Source: Gallionella sp.
Lineage (GTDB): Bacteria > Pseudomonadota > Gammaproteobacteria > Burkholderiales > Gallionellaceae
Assembly (NCBI GenBank): GCA_028714075.1
Contig: JAQTMZ010000002.1
Location: 186,001-250,000 of the forward strand
Direction: 5' to 3'
Length of the DNA stretch: 64,000 nucleotides
The position numbers were made by a program, and so were the translations under genes. Positions within the stretch are counted from its first letter, which is position 1, and each line of letters opens with the position of its first letter. Of this stretch, positions 10,246 through 21,078 are shown piece by piece. A model generated the notes under the pieces. That model saw only the letters and a program-made list of their open reading frames with translations. It searched no databases and was not told the origin of the DNA.

Positions 10246-11688
10246 ATGCTGATCTGGTTCGTTGTCCTGTATTTGCTGTTTTCCGTAGGCATCGGCATCT
10301 ATGCTTCGACGCGCGTGCATAATTCCAAAGACTTCGTGGTGGCCGGGCGCAACCTGCCGTTGCCTATTGTTACCGCCACGGTGTTCGCCACCTGGTTCGG
10401 CGCCGAAACCGTGCTGGGGATTTCCGCTACTTTCGTAAAAGAAGGTCTGGGCGGCGTGGTGGCCGATCCGTTTGGCGCCAGCATGTGCCTGATCATCGCC
10501 GGGCTGTTTTTTGCACCGCTGCTGTATCGCATGAACCTGCTCACCATCGGCGATTTTTATCGCGCGCGCTACAGCCCTCTGGTGGAATTGATCATGACGC
10601 TGTGCATCATGATTTCCTATCTGGGCTGGGTGGCGGCGCAAGTAACGGCATTGGGGCTGGTGTTCAACGTGATCAGCGACGGCGCCATTACCCAGCAAAC
10701 CGGCATGATCATCGGCCTGTCCATCGTGCTTGCCTACACCATGTTCGGCGGGATGTGGTCGGTGGCTTTGCTCGACTTCGTGCAAATGACCGTCATCATG
10801 GTGGCCATGCTGTCGATTGCGGTGTTGGTCGGCGGCGACGCGGGCGGGGCGGGCAACGTGGTCAGCCATGCGCAGGCTTCCGGCAAGCTGCAACTTTTTC
10901 CGAGCGGCGGCTATGAGGTGTGGATACCCTTTGTCGGCGCGGCGTTGACCATGATGCTGGGCTCCATTCCGCAGCAGGACGTGTTCCAGCGCATGACCTC
11001 GGCAAAGGATGAAAAAACGGCGGTGCGCGGCTCGGTGCTGGGTGGCGTGCTGTATTTTGCTTTTGCCTTCGTGCCGATGTTTCTGGCGTATTCCGCCACG
11101 CTGATCGACCCTAAGGTGTTCGACGAACTGATCAAAACCGATTCGCAGATGGTGTTGCCCAACCTGATTCTGCATTACACGCCGCTGGCCGCGCAGGTGT
11201 TGTTTTTCGGCGCGTTGCTGTCGGCGATCATGAGCACAGCTTCCGCCACCTTGCTGGCGCCGTCGGTAATGTTCACCGAAAACATCCTCAAGCATCTCGT
11301 GCTCAAGCATATGAGCGACCGGCAATTGCTGCGCACGATGCGCCTCATCGTGCTGACTTTCGGCGGGTTCGTGCTGTGGTTCGCGATGCATTCTGAATTG
11401 AGCATTTTCAAGATGGTGGAGAATGCCTACAAGATCACGCTGGTCGGGGCCTTCGTGCCGCTGGCATTCGGGCTGTACTGGAAGCGCGCCGACACCCAGG
11501 GCGCGCTGCTTTCCATCGTGATGGGCCTGGCTACCTGGCTGCTGATGGAGAATTTGTATGACGGCAATATCTGGCCGCCGCAGCTGGTTGGCCTGCTGAT
11601 GAGTATCGCCGGGATGCTGATCGGTTCTTTGGCGCCCAACATGATGCGCCGCCGTCATGCCTCGCATTTGAGGCAGCCATCACCTTAA
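10246..11688 (+). CDS. sodium:solute symporter (SSS family)
   Basis: Inner-membrane secondary transporter with about 13 predicted hydrophobic helices. The first holds LIWFVVLYLLFSVGIGIYA, then FVVAGRNLPL and TWFGAETVLGIS, typical of the SSS family (PutP/PanF/ActP relatives). The Na-site helix contains LLSAIMSTASATLLAPS. The substrate cannot be told from the sequence and no neighbouring catabolic gene hints at one. ATG 10246 is preferred over the GTG at 10237 because the hydrophobic N-terminus begins there; neither has a strong ribosome site. Confidence 0.85.
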   Translation: MLIWFVVLYLLFSVGIGIYASTRVHNSKDFVVAGRNLPLPIVTATVFATWFGAETVLGISATFVKEGLGGVVADPFGASMCLIIAGLFFAPLLYRMNLLTIGDFYRARYSPLVELIMTLCIMISYLGWVAAQVTALGLVFNVISDGAITQQTGMIIGLSIVLAYTMFGGMWSVALLDFVQMTVIMVAMLSIAVLVGGDAGGAGNVVSHAQASGKLQLFPSGGYEVWIPFVGAALTMMLGSIPQQDVFQRMTSAKDEKTAVRGSVLGGVLYFAFAFVPMFLAYSATLIDPKVFDELIKTDSQMVLPNLILHYTPLAAQVLFFGALLSAIMSTASATLLAPSVMFTENILKHLVLKHMSDRQLLRTMRLIVLTFGGFVLWFAMHSELSIFKMVENAYKITLVGAFVPLAFGLYWKRADTQGALLSIVMGLATWLLMENLYDGNIWPPQLVGLLMSIAGMLIGSLAPNMMRRRHASHLRQPSP

Positions 11689-11734
11689 CCTTTGCCGCGC
11701 CATTTTATGGGGGACCTCATGATGTCCGCCCATG

Positions 11735-11752
11735 CTGTCATCTTATTGTCAT
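11735..11752 (+). promoter_or_regulatory. Pho box upstream of phoB
   Basis: CTGTCATCTTATTGTCAT: two 7-bp direct repeats (CTGTCAT, TTGTCAT) separated by 4 bp, the standard PhoB-binding geometry. It lies 47 bp upstream of phoB, implying autoregulation under phosphate limitation. Confidence 0.85.
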
Positions 11753-11798
11753 CAATTCTTCATATCCTTGCAATTTCCGAACCGGAAATAAAGATTAG

Positions 11799-12488
11799 AT
11801 GATGAGCGCAAAAATTTTGATCGTGGAAGACGAGCCGGCCATTCAGGAATTGCTGGCGTTCAATATCACGCAGGCCGGTTTCCAGGTGCTGTGCGCGGAA
11901 GACGCGGACAGCGCGTGGCAACAGATCCGCAACCAGATGCCGGACTTGATCTTGCTGGACTGGATGCTGCCGGGCATCAGCGGCGTGGTGCTGGCGAAAC
12001 AGCTGCGCGCCGATGCGCATACCAAAGACATCCCGATCATCATGCTGACCGCGCGCGGCGAAGAACGCGACAAGGTGCTGGGACTGGAGTCGGGTGCGGA
12101 CGATTATGTCACCAAGCCGTTTTCCCCGCGTGAATTGATGGCGCGTATCCGCGCCATGTTGCGCCGCCATGCTCCGCAGGCACCGGGTGAAACGGTGGCG
12201 GCGGGTGCGCTGGAGTTATCGCCCGCGACGCATCGCGTAACCGCAAAAGGAATTGCTGTCGAACTGGGGCCGACGGAGTTTCGCCTGCTGCATTTTTTCA
12301 TGACTCATGTGGAGCGGGTATACAGCCGCGCGCAATTGCTCGACCAGATATGGGGCACGCAGGCGTTTGTCGAGGAACGCACGGTGGATGTGCATATTCG
12401 CCGCCTGCGTGCCGCGCTGGAACCGGTAAAAATGGATAATCTTGTCCAGACGGTGCGCGGCAGCGGTTATCGTTTTTCCATAAACTAG
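11799..12488 (+). CDS. phoB: phosphate regulon response regulator PhoB
   Basis: OmpR-class transcription factor activated by PhoR phosphorylation at low phosphate. The receiver domain has the acidic pair in IVEDEP, phospho-acceptor Asp in [10 protein letters not shown] (~res 54), LTARGEE and the conserved Lys in VTKPFSP; the winged-helix domain ends [14 protein letters not shown]...VRGSGYRF. Two ATGs in tandem (11799, 11802) are possible starts. A Pho box precedes it and phoR follows by 40 bp. Confidence 0.95.
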   Translation: MMSAKILIVEDEPAIQELLAFNITQAGFQVLCAEDADSAWQQIRNQMPDLILLDWMLPGISGVVLAKQLRADAHTKDIPIIMLTARGEERDKVLGLESGADDYVTKPFSPRELMARIRAMLRRHAPQAPGETVAAGALELSPATHRVTAKGIAVELGPTEFRLLHFFMTHVERVYSRAQLLDQIWGTQAFVEERTVDVHIRRLRAALEPVKMDNLVQTVRGSGYRFSIN

Positions 12489-12528
12489 GCTGAAAAAAAC
12501 GGCAAGAATGTAATTCAGGGAGAATTTT

Positions 12529-13842
12529 TTGCAGGATTTCTGGTTCAGGTTGAGTGTGCCCATCGTGTTCGGCACGCTGTTTGCGCTGCTGCTGTGGGGC
12601 TTTTTTTCGGCCACCTATGCGCTGTGGTTCATGCTGTTGGCGTTGCTGGTGGTGATGGTGCGCCATGCGTGGCAGCTCTTCAAGCTGTTGCAATGGCTGC
12701 ATGATGCGCGCATTGAAGCCATCCCCGAGGCCGGCGGCATATGGGGCGAGGTGTTTTCCCGGCTGTACAAAATGGTCAAGCGGCATAACCGGAACAAACA
12801 GGACATGGTTGCCGAATTGCAGCATATCGAACAGGCCACGGCCGCGTTGCCGGAGGGTGTGGCGATCCTTAATGAAGTGAACCGTATCGAGTGGTGCAAC
12901 CCGCTGGCGCAGCAGTATTTCGACCTCGACTCAAAACGCGACTTCATGCAGGACATCACTTATCTGGTGCGCCAGCCGGAATTTGTCGAATATCTCCAGG
13001 GCTCCAATTTCAGCGAGCCGCTGGTGATGCGCCCGGCGCGCCATGACGACATGGTGTTGTCCATCAAGCTCATTCCCTACGGCGAAAACAAGCGCTTGAT
13101 GATCAGCCGCGACATCACGCAACTGGAGCGCATCGAGGCCATGCGCCGCGACTTCGTCGCAAATGTTTCGCACGAACTGCGCACCCCGTTAACCGTGGTG
13201 AACGGCTATGTAGAAAACTTGCAGGATATGCCGGATATCAGCCAGGATAACGCGCGGCGCGCTTTGCAACTGATGGCCGGGCAAACCAGGCGCATGGAAA
13301 ATCTGGTCGCCGACTTGCTTACCCTGTCGCACCTGGAAAATGACCGGAGCCCGCTGCTTGAAGAAGCGGTGGATATGGGTGTGCTGCTCAACGAGATTTA
13401 TCAGGAGGGGCAGTTGCTGAGCGGCGGATCGCATTCGTTGCGGCTGGAGCTGCCGAGCAGCGCAAAATTGCTCGGCAACCGTGAAGAGTTGCGCAGCGCC
13501 TTCGGCAATCTGCTCAGCAATGCGATCCGCTATACGCCGGAAGGCGGCACAATTTTATTGCGCTGGGCCGAGCGCGGCGAACAGCTGGTATTTTCCGTGC
13601 AGGACAGCGGCATCGGCATTTCGCCGCAGCATATCCCGCGCCTGACCGAACGCTTCTACCGGGTGGACCGCAGCCGCTCGCGCGAAACAGGGGGAACCGG
13701 CCTGGGCCTCGCAATCGTCAAGCATATTGCGATACGCCATCAGGCCAAACTTGAGGTGTTTAGCGAAGAGGGCAAGGGCAGCACCTTCGCGCTGGTGTTT
13801 CCCGGCAAGCGCGCATACATTGACGCAACGCTGGCACCGTAA
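12529..13842 (+). CDS. phoR: phosphate sensor histidine kinase PhoR
   Basis: Inner-membrane kinase/phosphatase that controls PhoB in response to Pst activity. Two N-terminal membrane helices (LSVPIVFGTLFALLLWGFFS and the next hydrophobic stretch), a linker with a PAS domain (LPEGVAILNEVNRIEWCNPL), the HisKA box VSHELRTPLTV with the phospho-His, and HATPase boxes NLLSNAIRYTPEGG, DSGIGIS and GGTGLGLAIVK. The start is TTG at 12529 with a good ribosome site (CAGGGAGA) 6 nt upstream. Same operon as phoB. Confidence 0.93.
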   Translation: MQDFWFRLSVPIVFGTLFALLLWGFFSATYALWFMLLALLVVMVRHAWQLFKLLQWLHDARIEAIPEAGGIWGEVFSRLYKMVKRHNRNKQDMVAELQHIEQATAALPEGVAILNEVNRIEWCNPLAQQYFDLDSKRDFMQDITYLVRQPEFVEYLQGSNFSEPLVMRPARHDDMVLSIKLIPYGENKRLMISRDITQLERIEAMRRDFVANVSHELRTPLTVVNGYVENLQDMPDISQDNARRALQLMAGQTRRMENLVADLLTLSHLENDRSPLLEEAVDMGVLLNEIYQEGQLLSGGSHSLRLELPSSAKLLGNREELRSAFGNLLSNAIRYTPEGGTILLRWAERGEQLVFSVQDSGIGISPQHIPRLTERFYRVDRSRSRETGGTGLGLAIVKHIAIRHQAKLEVFSEEGKGSTFALVFPGKRAYIDATLAP

Positions 13843-13928
13843 CCCAAGCCGGGCAAACCGGAGTCAAATTGTTTGGGTGAACCCCAAAGTTTTTAGAGGT
13901 TCCCTTTGGGCTCGTCAGTTGCGGGCAT

Positions 13929-13960
13929 GGTAAAATGCTTGTCCAAAAGTGCATTTTACC
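13929..13960. repeat. perfect inverted repeat upstream of thiD
   Basis: GGTAAAATGC / GCATTTTACC, 10 bp each, 12-nt spacer, ending 12 bp before the thiD start. No poly-T follows, so it is not a simple terminator. It could be an operator or an RNA hairpin close to the thiD ribosome site. No TPP-riboswitch core is visible. Confidence 0.6.
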
Positions 13961-13972
13961 CTTGCCCACATC

Positions 13973-14812
13973 ATGTCCGAACCGTTCCCGCTAGTAATGA
14001 CCTTCGCCGCATCCGACCCCAGCGGCGGAGCCGGCTTGCAGGCCGACCTGTTGACCATTTCCAGTATGGGTTGCCATCCGCTGTCGGTGGTCACGGCCAT
14101 CACCGTGCAGGACACCAGCGGGGTGGACGATGTGCTGCCGATAGACCCGGAATGGGTGGTAGATCAGGCGCGCGCGATGCTGGAGGATGTGCCGGTGGCG
14201 GCGTTCAAGATCGGCCTGCTCGGCAGCGTGGAAAATATCGTCGCGATTGCCGAAGTGCTGGCAGACTATCCCGATATTCCATTGGTGCTCGATCCGGTGC
14301 TGGCTTCCGGGCGCGGCGACGAATTGGCGAACGACGACATGCTGGATGCGATGCGCGAACTGCTGATTCCGCAGACCACCATCATCACGCCGAACAGCAT
14401 GGAAGCGCGCCGTCTCGCGCTGGATGAAGACAACGAAGAGGACGACCCGACGCTCGAGGAGTGCGCCAAACGCATCCTGCGCCTGGGCTGCGAGTATGTG
14501 CTGATCACCGGCACGCACGAACAAACGCCCAAGGTCATCAATACCCTGTACGGCGAGCGCGGCATATTGCGCAGCGATAACTGGGCGCGCCTGCCGGGGA
14601 TTTATCACGGCTCCGGCTGCACGCTGGCCTCCGCGATTGCGGCGTTGCTGGCGCAGGGCGTGGATGTGCCGGATGCGGTCAAGGAAGCGCAGGAATACAC
14701 CTGGCAAACTTTGAATGCGGGCTTTCGTCCCGGCATGGGGCAGCATATCCCCGACCGTTTATTCTGGGCGCGCGGCGAAGAGGATGAAGAGCAACCTGAA
14801 CGGCCAAACTAA
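13973..14812 (+). CDS. thiD: hydroxymethylpyrimidine/phosphomethylpyrimidine kinase
   Basis: ThiD phosphorylates HMP and HMP-P for thiamine synthesis; ThiE, encoded next, joins HMP-PP to the thiazole. The 279-residue ribokinase-fold protein has ASDPSGGAGLQADL near the N-terminus, LDPVLASGRGD, and the anion-hole/catalytic motif HGSGCTLASAIAA. The tail EEDEEQPERPN is unusually acidic. Start ATG 13973 gives MSEPFPLVMTFAASDP; an upstream in-frame extension would overlap the inverted repeat. Confidence 0.92.
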   Translation: MSEPFPLVMTFAASDPSGGAGLQADLLTISSMGCHPLSVVTAITVQDTSGVDDVLPIDPEWVVDQARAMLEDVPVAAFKIGLLGSVENIVAIAEVLADYPDIPLVLDPVLASGRGDELANDDMLDAMRELLIPQTTIITPNSMEARRLALDEDNEEDDPTLEECAKRILRLGCEYVLITGTHEQTPKVINTLYGERGILRSDNWARLPGIYHGSGCTLASAIAALLAQGVDVPDAVKEAQEYTWQTLNAGFRPGMGQHIPDRLFWARGEEDEEQPERPN

Positions 14813-14837
14813 AAAGCCCATCCCCTTTTGGGGATGG
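14811..14837 (-). terminator. terminator-like hairpin oriented for the minus strand
   Basis: CCATCCCC / GGGGATGG with a TTTT loop, preceded on the plus strand by AAAAAG, so the U-tract lies on minus-strand RNA. Both flanking genes are on the plus strand, so it does not terminate thiD in the classical way. Confidence 0.5.
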
Positions 14838-14844
14838 ACGATTG

Positions 14845-14882
14845 CCTCCTCTCACGCTTGCGGGAGAGGATTGAGGAGAGGG
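14845..14882. repeat. CTCTCACGCTTGCGGGAGAG palindrome, copy 5
   Basis: Same family as the amgK-murU copies but in opposite orientation (ends GATTGAGGAGAGGG), in the thiD-thiE spacer immediately before the thiE start. Its GGAGAGGG edge may serve as the thiE ribosome site. Confidence 0.7.
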
Positions 14883-14889
14883 CGGTAAG

Positions 14890-15504
14890 GTGGTTAGAGG
14901 CTTATACGCAATTACGCCGGACGAAGCCGACACGGCGGAATTGCTGCGCAAGGTGCGCTTGGCGTTGCTCGGTGGTGCGCGGGTAGTGCAGTACCGCAAC
15001 AAGATTGCCGCTGCGGCGTTGCGCCTGGAGCAGGCCGACGCGTTGCGCGGGCTGACGCGCGAATTTTCCGTGGCGCTGATCGTCAACGATGACGCGATGC
15101 TGGCGCGGCAAGCGGATGCCGACGGCGTGCATCTGGGCGGCGCGGATGGCAGCGTGGCAGCGGCGCGCAAGCTGCTGGGCGGCGGCAAAATCATCGGCGT
15201 GTCTTGCTATAATCGTCTCGAACTGGCGCATGAGGCAGTGCGGCAAGGCGCGGATTACGTGGCGTTTGGCAGTTTTTTCTGTTCCACGGTGAAGCCCGCT
15301 GCGGTAGTCGCCGCGCCCGATTTGTTGCACCAGGCGCGCCGCGAACTGGCGGTGCCGCTGGTGGCGATCGGCGGCATCACCGTGCAGAATGGCGCGCAGT
15401 TGCTCGAGGCAGGCGCAAACGCGCTGGCGGTGATTTCGGCGCTGTTTGATGCGCCGGATATTCAGGGCGCGGCGCGGCAATTTTCAAATTTGAAGTTTCC
15501 CTAA
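14890..15504 (+). CDS. thiE: thiamine-phosphate synthase
   Basis: TIM-barrel enzyme joining HMP-PP and thiazole phosphate to thiamine phosphate. 204 residues: YAITPDE, VVQYRNK (usual QYRDK), LIVNDD with Mg ligands, [28 protein letters not shown] and [10 protein letters not shown] are the phosphate and substrate loops in the expected order. GTG start at 14890, preceded by the GAGAGGGCGG edge of a repeat. Downstream of thiD, upstream of hemL. Confidence 0.9.
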   Translation: MVRGLYAITPDEADTAELLRKVRLALLGGARVVQYRNKIAAAALRLEQADALRGLTREFSVALIVNDDAMLARQADADGVHLGGADGSVAAARKLLGGGKIIGVSCYNRLELAHEAVRQGADYVAFGSFFCSTVKPAAVVAAPDLLHQARRELAVPLVAIGGITVQNGAQLLEAGANALAVISALFDAPDIQGAARQFSNLKFP

Positions 15505-15530
15505 AATTATTTAGCCAAGAAAGACGCAAC

Positions 15531-16811
15531 ATGACTTCGCACAACCAACAACTATTCGATGAATCGCAAAAAATTATTCCCGGCGGCGTGAATTCGCCGG
15601 TGCGCGCGTTCCGCTCGGTGGGCGGTACGCCGCTGTTTTTTCAGCGCGGACAGGGCGCTTACGTGTGGGACGCGGACGACAAGAAATACACCGATTACGT
15701 CGGCTCGTGGGGGCCGATGATCGTCGGACATTGCCATCCCGAAGTGGTCAAGGCGGTGCAGGATGCGGCGGCACAGGGCTTGGGTTTCGGTGCGCCGACC
15801 GCGGCTGAATTGGAGCTGGCGAAGCTGCTGTGCAAGCTGTTGCCGAGCCTGGAGATGGTGCGGCTGGTGAGTTCCGGCACCGAGGCGACGATGACGGCGA
15901 TCCGCCTGGCGCGCGGTTTCACCGGGCGTTCGCGCATCGTCAAATTTGAGGGCTGCTACCACGGTCATTCCGATGGCCTGCTGGTGAAGGCCGGTTCCGG
16001 CGCGCTGACCTTCGGCCAGCCGAGTTCGTCCGGTGTACCGGCGGAGATCGCGGCGCTGACCACGGTGCTGGACTACAACGATGCGGCCGGGTTGGAGAAA
16101 GCCTTCGCCGCAATGGGCAACGAGATCGCGGCGGTGATCGTCGAGCCGGTGGCGGGCAACATGAATCTGATCGCACCGAAGCGCGAATTTCTCGATGCGC
16201 TGCGCAACCTGTGCACGCAGCACGGCGCGGTGCTGATCCTCGACGAGGTGATGACCGGCTTCCGCGTCGGCCTGCAGGGCGCGCAGGGTTACTACGGCAT
16301 CAAGCCGGATCTGGTGACGCTCGGCAAGGTGATGGGCGGCGGCTTGCCGGCGGCAGCGTTCGGCGGGCGGCGCGACATCATGCAATGTCTTGCGCCGCTC
16401 GGCCCGGTGTATCAGGCCGGCACGCTGTCCGGCAATCCGGTCGCGGTGGCGGCTGGGCTGGCCACGCTGAAACTGGTGCAGCAAACCGGTTTCTACGAAC
16501 GCCTGGCGCAACTGGCGCAACAGCTCACCGAAGGTTTGACCGCTGCGGCAAAGAAACACGGTATCCCGTTCTGCGCGCAATCGGTGGGTGGCATGTTCGG
16601 TCTGTACTTCAGCAAGGCCGTGCCGACCAGTTACGCCGAGGTGATGAGTTGCGACAAGGAGGCGTTCAACCGTTTCTTCCACGCGATGCTGGATGCGGGC
16701 CACTACCTCGCGCCGTCGGCGTTCGAGGCGGGCTTCGTCTCCGCCGCGCATAGCGATGCGGACATCGCCGCGACCATTGCCGCCGCCGATAAAGTTTTTG
16801 CCAGCTGGTAA
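15531..16811 (+). CDS. hemL: glutamate-1-semialdehyde 2,1-aminomutase
   Basis: PLP enzyme making 5-aminolevulinate from glutamate-1-semialdehyde in the C5 haem pathway. 426 residues: [12 protein letters not shown] at the N-terminus, [20 protein letters not shown], and the PLP-lysine in [17 protein letters not shown]. hemB, the next enzyme of the pathway, lies 750 bp on. The stop overlaps the engB start (TAATG). Confidence 0.96.
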   Translation: MTSHNQQLFDESQKIIPGGVNSPVRAFRSVGGTPLFFQRGQGAYVWDADDKKYTDYVGSWGPMIVGHCHPEVVKAVQDAAAQGLGFGAPTAAELELAKLLCKLLPSLEMVRLVSSGTEATMTAIRLARGFTGRSRIVKFEGCYHGHSDGLLVKAGSGALTFGQPSSSGVPAEIAALTTVLDYNDAAGLEKAFAAMGNEIAAVIVEPVAGNMNLIAPKREFLDALRNLCTQHGAVLILDEVMTGFRVGLQGAQGYYGIKPDLVTLGKVMGGGLPAAAFGGRRDIMQCLAPLGPVYQAGTLSGNPVAVAAGLATLKLVQQTGFYERLAQLAQQLTEGLTAAAKKHGIPFCAQSVGGMFGLYFSKAVPTSYAEVMSCDKEAFNRFFHAMLDAGHYLAPSAFEAGFVSAAHSDADIAATIAAADKVFASW

Positions 16812-17404
16812 TGGGACTATTCTCGCAGGCGGCGTTCTTCACTACCGTCAATCACCTGAAAGATTTGCCGCAGCATGGCGGCAGGGAGGTGGCGTTCGTC
16901 GGGCGTTCCAACGCGGGCAAGTCGAGCGCGATCAACACGCTGGCGAATCATGTGCGCTTGGCCTATACCAGCAAGACGCCGGGGCGCACCCAGCATCTCA
17001 ATTACTTTTCGCTAGGCGGCAACAATTTTCTGGTGGACTTGCCCGGCTACGGCTATGCCAAGGTGCCGCCGGACGTGCAGCGGCATTGGGAACAGTTGCT
17101 GAGCAAGTACCTGCAAACCCGCGAGGAACTGGCGGGACTGGTGGTTATCATGGACTCGCGCCACCCGTTGACCGAGATGGACGAGAACATGCTGGACTGG
17201 TTTGCGCCGACCGGCAAGCCGGTGCATGTCCTGCTGACCAAGTCGGACAAACTCAGCAGGCAGCAAGCCACATTGACCCTGAATCGCGTAAAATCGCATC
17301 TGGCCGAACACTTTCCGCAGTGCTCCGTGCAGTTGTTTTCCAGCCTGAAAAAAATCGGCATGGAAGAGGCGGAAACGGTGATCGCGGGCTGGCTTCAGAA
17401 ATAA
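16811..17404 (+). CDS. engB: ribosome biogenesis GTPase EngB (YihA/YsxC)
   Basis: Small essential GTPase acting in 50S assembly. 197 residues with G1 [10 protein letters not shown]2 TPGRTQH, G3 DLPGYGYA, G4 TKSDK and the G5 region FSSLKKIG. Start ATG 16811 overlaps the hemL stop, so the two are probably co-transcribed. Confidence 0.95.
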   Translation: MGLFSQAAFFTTVNHLKDLPQHGGREVAFVGRSNAGKSSAINTLANHVRLAYTSKTPGRTQHLNYFSLGGNNFLVDLPGYGYAKVPPDVQRHWEQLLSKYLQTREELAGLVVIMDSRHPLTEMDENMLDWFAPTGKPVHVLLTKSDKLSRQQATLTLNRVKSHLAEHFPQCSVQLFSSLKKIGMEEAETVIAGWLQK

Positions 17405-18568
<1,164 letters not shown>

Positions 18569-18624
18569 CAGGGTGTTTGTCTGGATTATTAAGGCGTTTT
18601 TTTAATTAGGCCTCAGAAACAGCC

Positions 18625-19425
18625 ATGCCGTCCTGTCTGTATAAGTACGAGCCATTCACCCAACAAAGCCTAGAGAACTTGAAGGCGCAATCGATCTACT
18701 TTGGTTCTCCATCTGGCTTCAATGATCCATACGACTGCGCCTTTCTGCCTCACATCCGTACCCCGTCAGACGCAGAGGTGGAATCCATTCGGGAAGTGTA
18801 CCTGCATGATCCAGCTACACCGGAACTTGCCCAGAAGCAGTTTGAAGTATCGTCAACGGAACAACTCCGCGAGATATTTCTACGTGAAGGTCGCTCGGTG
18901 CTCGATCATGCGGTACAGGAATTCCTTACCAAACGCGGCGTATCTTGCTTCTCCGAGCGAAACGATGATCTCCTCATGTGGTCGCACTACGGAGGAAGGC
19001 ACAAGGGCTTCTGCCTAGAGTTTGACACTTCTCACACGCCTTTCGAGAAGATCATGAAGGTTAAGTATTCCCAAACCCTCCCAGTTGTTGACATTGCGCC
19101 GCTGCTGGCTTCAGACAATTACGAACAGGTCTTGGAACTCTTCACTACCAAGGCCGAAGCATGGAGGTACGAGTGCGAGTGGAGAGCTGTTCACGCTGAG
19201 GCGGGCACGTTGTATACCTATTCAGCGGAGAGCCTGACTGGGGTATATTTTGGCTCAGAGATCAGCGACCAAGCACTTGAGATCGTGTGTCTTATTCTTC
19301 AAGGGCAAAACGAAGGGGTACGCTTTTGGCGCGGACGCCGCAATCCGACCATATTTAAGGTGGACTTCGAGCCGTTTACTTACACGTCATACTTGCGCGC
19401 AAAGTCGATGGGGTTGCGCGATTGA
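18625..19425 (+). CDS. DUF2971 family protein
   Basis: 266 residues with the hallmarks of DUF2971: LYKYEPFTQQSLENL, IYFGSPSGFNDPYDC, GVSCFSERNDDLLMWSHYG, GFCLEF, WRYECEWR and the YFGSEIS motif. Function is not established; members occur sporadically and some sit near defence genes. Codon use is less GC-biased than its neighbours, suggesting later acquisition. It lies 56 bp after hemB and no operon partner is evident. Confidence 0.8.
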   Translation: MPSCLYKYEPFTQQSLENLKAQSIYFGSPSGFNDPYDCAFLPHIRTPSDAEVESIREVYLHDPATPELAQKQFEVSSTEQLREIFLREGRSVLDHAVQEFLTKRGVSCFSERNDDLLMWSHYGGRHKGFCLEFDTSHTPFEKIMKVKYSQTLPVVDIAPLLASDNYEQVLELFTTKAEAWRYECEWRAVHAEAGTLYTYSAESLTGVYFGSEISDQALEIVCLILQGQNEGVRFWRGRRNPTIFKVDFEPFTYTSYLRAKSMGLRD

Positions 19426-19587
19426 GCAGCCAGCGTAGCGTGCTCTACGCGCACGACAAAACAAAAACACGCGCGCAGCGCACATTACATTTTCGGTTTT
19501 TCCTTCCCCTGTGCGCCGCCGAGTAGCGCAGGTTGGTCAGGGGATTTCGGCGAGGACTGTCTGAGCGCGTAGCCCGGTAGGATGGGT

Positions 19588-19614
19588 TGAGCCCTTCGAC
19601 AAACTCAGGGCAGG
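19588..19614. repeat. dispersed repeat GAGCCCTTCGACAAACTCAG
   Basis: A 27-bp near-palindrome (GAGCCCT...AGGGC), recognised as a widespread proteobacterial intergenic repeat. It lies in the 256-bp convergent spacer between the DUF2971 gene and tpm, which otherwise shows only short GC-rich hairpins. Confidence 0.65.
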
Positions 19615-19681
19615 CTTCGCGATACCCATCAATAACAAGAGATAGGTCGCGTTCTTCTGTACTAGCAAAAATCAAACGAAA

Positions 19682-20338
19682 CTAGTACATCGTCAGCAGG
19701 AAGACACTTTCCTGCAACCTGCTCAGGCCGCGCTCCTTGAAGCGCGGGTTTTGCGGCAATACGTCCAGTTGCGCCAGCAGATGCACATCGGCATGCCCGA
19801 GGTAAAGCGCCTCCACCTCGCCTGAGGAAACCGCAAATGGCGGACCCGCCATTTGCGGCTGGTGATAGTCGAAGGTGACCAGCAGAATTTGCGTTCCGGA
19901 CGGCAGGATGTCCGTCAGGTGGCGGACATAGCGTGCGCGCATTTCCGGCGGCAGCGCGACCAGCGATGCGCGGTCATACACTGCACCCACGTTCGCCAGG
20001 TCATCTTTGCTCAAATCGAAAAAATCCCCGCACAGAATACGGATGCCATCCGCTTCGTAGTGGTCGAACTCTCCGGCGCTGACGTGATGCAGGGTGTAGC
20101 TGTTTTCCTTGAAGAACGCCTGCACCGCGATGTCGCTCAACTCCACGCCCAGCACCTGGTGCTTCTGCTTGCGCAGCCAGAGCATGTCGCGGCTTTTGCC
20201 GCATAGCGGCACGAACACCTCACTGTTGTGGACAGGATGCAATTCCCGCCAGTAGCGGCGCAAATACGGGTTGATCTCGCTCTGGTGAAAACCGATCTCT
20301 TCACGCTCCCAGCGTTCCAGCCAAAATTCTTTTTTCAT
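19682..20338 (-). CDS. tpm: thiopurine S-methyltransferase family protein
   Basis: SAM-dependent methyltransferase; bacterial members methylate selenite/tellurite or thiol compounds. 218 residues: FWLERWEREEIGFHQSEINP near the N-terminus, VFVPLCGKSRDMLWL (SAM motif I), VLGVELSDIAVQAFF, and YDRASLVALPPEMR. Family assignment is clear; the physiological substrate is unknown. Confidence 0.9.
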   Translation of the reverse strand: MKKEFWLERWEREEIGFHQSEINPYLRRYWRELHPVHNSEVFVPLCGKSRDMLWLRKQKHQVLGVELSDIAVQAFFKENSYTLHHVSAGEFDHYEADGIRILCGDFFDLSKDDLANVGAVYDRASLVALPPEMRARYVRHLTDILPSGTQILLVTFDYHQPQMAGPPFAVSSGEVEALYLGHADVHLLAQLDVLPQNPRFKERGLSRLQESVFLLTMY

Positions 20339-20416
20339 TTTTTGAAGTTATCAGGATCAGGCAGGGTGCATTCCATACCCCCTGCTTGATTTTGCCGTTT
20401 TGAAAGATAAACGGAA

Positions 20417-21061
20417 TCAGCTCTCTAAATAGTCGACCAGAATGCCGCTGGTAAGACGAAGACGCTGGCTGAGCAGCTGCGCTATTTTGAGCAGCAGTTT
20501 TGTCGAGAGCGCGGGTTTTTCGCGCATGATCTGCAGGAAATTTTCCTGGGTCAGAACAGCCAGGATCGACGGCTCAATGGCCACTGCGGTAGCCGACCTG
20601 GGCTCGCCGTCCACGATCGTCATTTCGCCGAGGCTGCGTCCCGCAAGCACCGTTGAAACGGTTTTATCGACACGCTGATTGTTTTCCTTATGGATTTCGA
20701 GCTTGCCTTGCAGCACGATGCACATGAAATCGCCCCGGTCGCCTTCGCGAAACAGGACGCCACCCGGCGCGGCGCGGTAAAGCTGGATATAGCCGGATAA
20801 ACTCTCGATTAGAGACCAGTCGAGATCCTTGAACATTTGCGCCTTTTCGAGCATTGCCGCAATCCGGGCCGAGGCCGCCGCACTGGGTTTTTGCGGTTGC
20901 TGGCGGCGTTCCGGGGCCGCTCCGGCGGATTGCTGGCGGCGTTCCGGAAATTCGGCGTTCAGCTTTTCCGGGTCCAGTAATTCCAGCGATTCCAGCGGCG
21001 ACTTGTTGGGATTCAGTAGCATATTTTTTGAATCGGGAGCCGGAAAAATCGAACTGCTCAC
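20417..21061 (-). CDS. cyclic nucleotide-binding domain protein
   Basis: 214 residues: a low-complexity N-terminus with a doubled ERRQQ motif (res ~32-55), then one cNMP-binding domain (GGVLFREGDRGDFMCIVLQG, then GRSLGEMTIVDGEPRSATAVA). No DNA-binding domain follows, so it is not a CRP-type regulator by itself; the C-terminal helices end after LTSGILVDYLES. Probably co-transcribed after the Mrp gene (17 bp apart). Function unknown. Confidence 0.75.
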   Translation of the reverse strand: MSSSIFPAPDSKNMLLNPNKSPLESLELLDPEKLNAEFPERRQQSAGAAPERRQQPQKPSAAASARIAAMLEKAQMFKDLDWSLIESLSGYIQLYRAAPGGVLFREGDRGDFMCIVLQGKLEIHKENNQRVDKTVSTVLAGRSLGEMTIVDGEPRSATAVAIEPSILAVLTQENFLQIMREKPALSTKLLLKIAQLLSQRLRLTSGILVDYLES

Positions 21062-21078
21062 GGCTCGCGGTTTTCCTC

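Noticed and set aside
10099..11667. 522-codon open frame on the minus strand
   Set aside because: Antisense to the symporter gene; the His/Gln-rich translation is the mirror of hydrophobic codons.
13843..13972. TPP riboswitch before thiD
   Set aside because: No CTGAGA-type core or paired P2/P4 arrangement; only the short inverted repeat is present.
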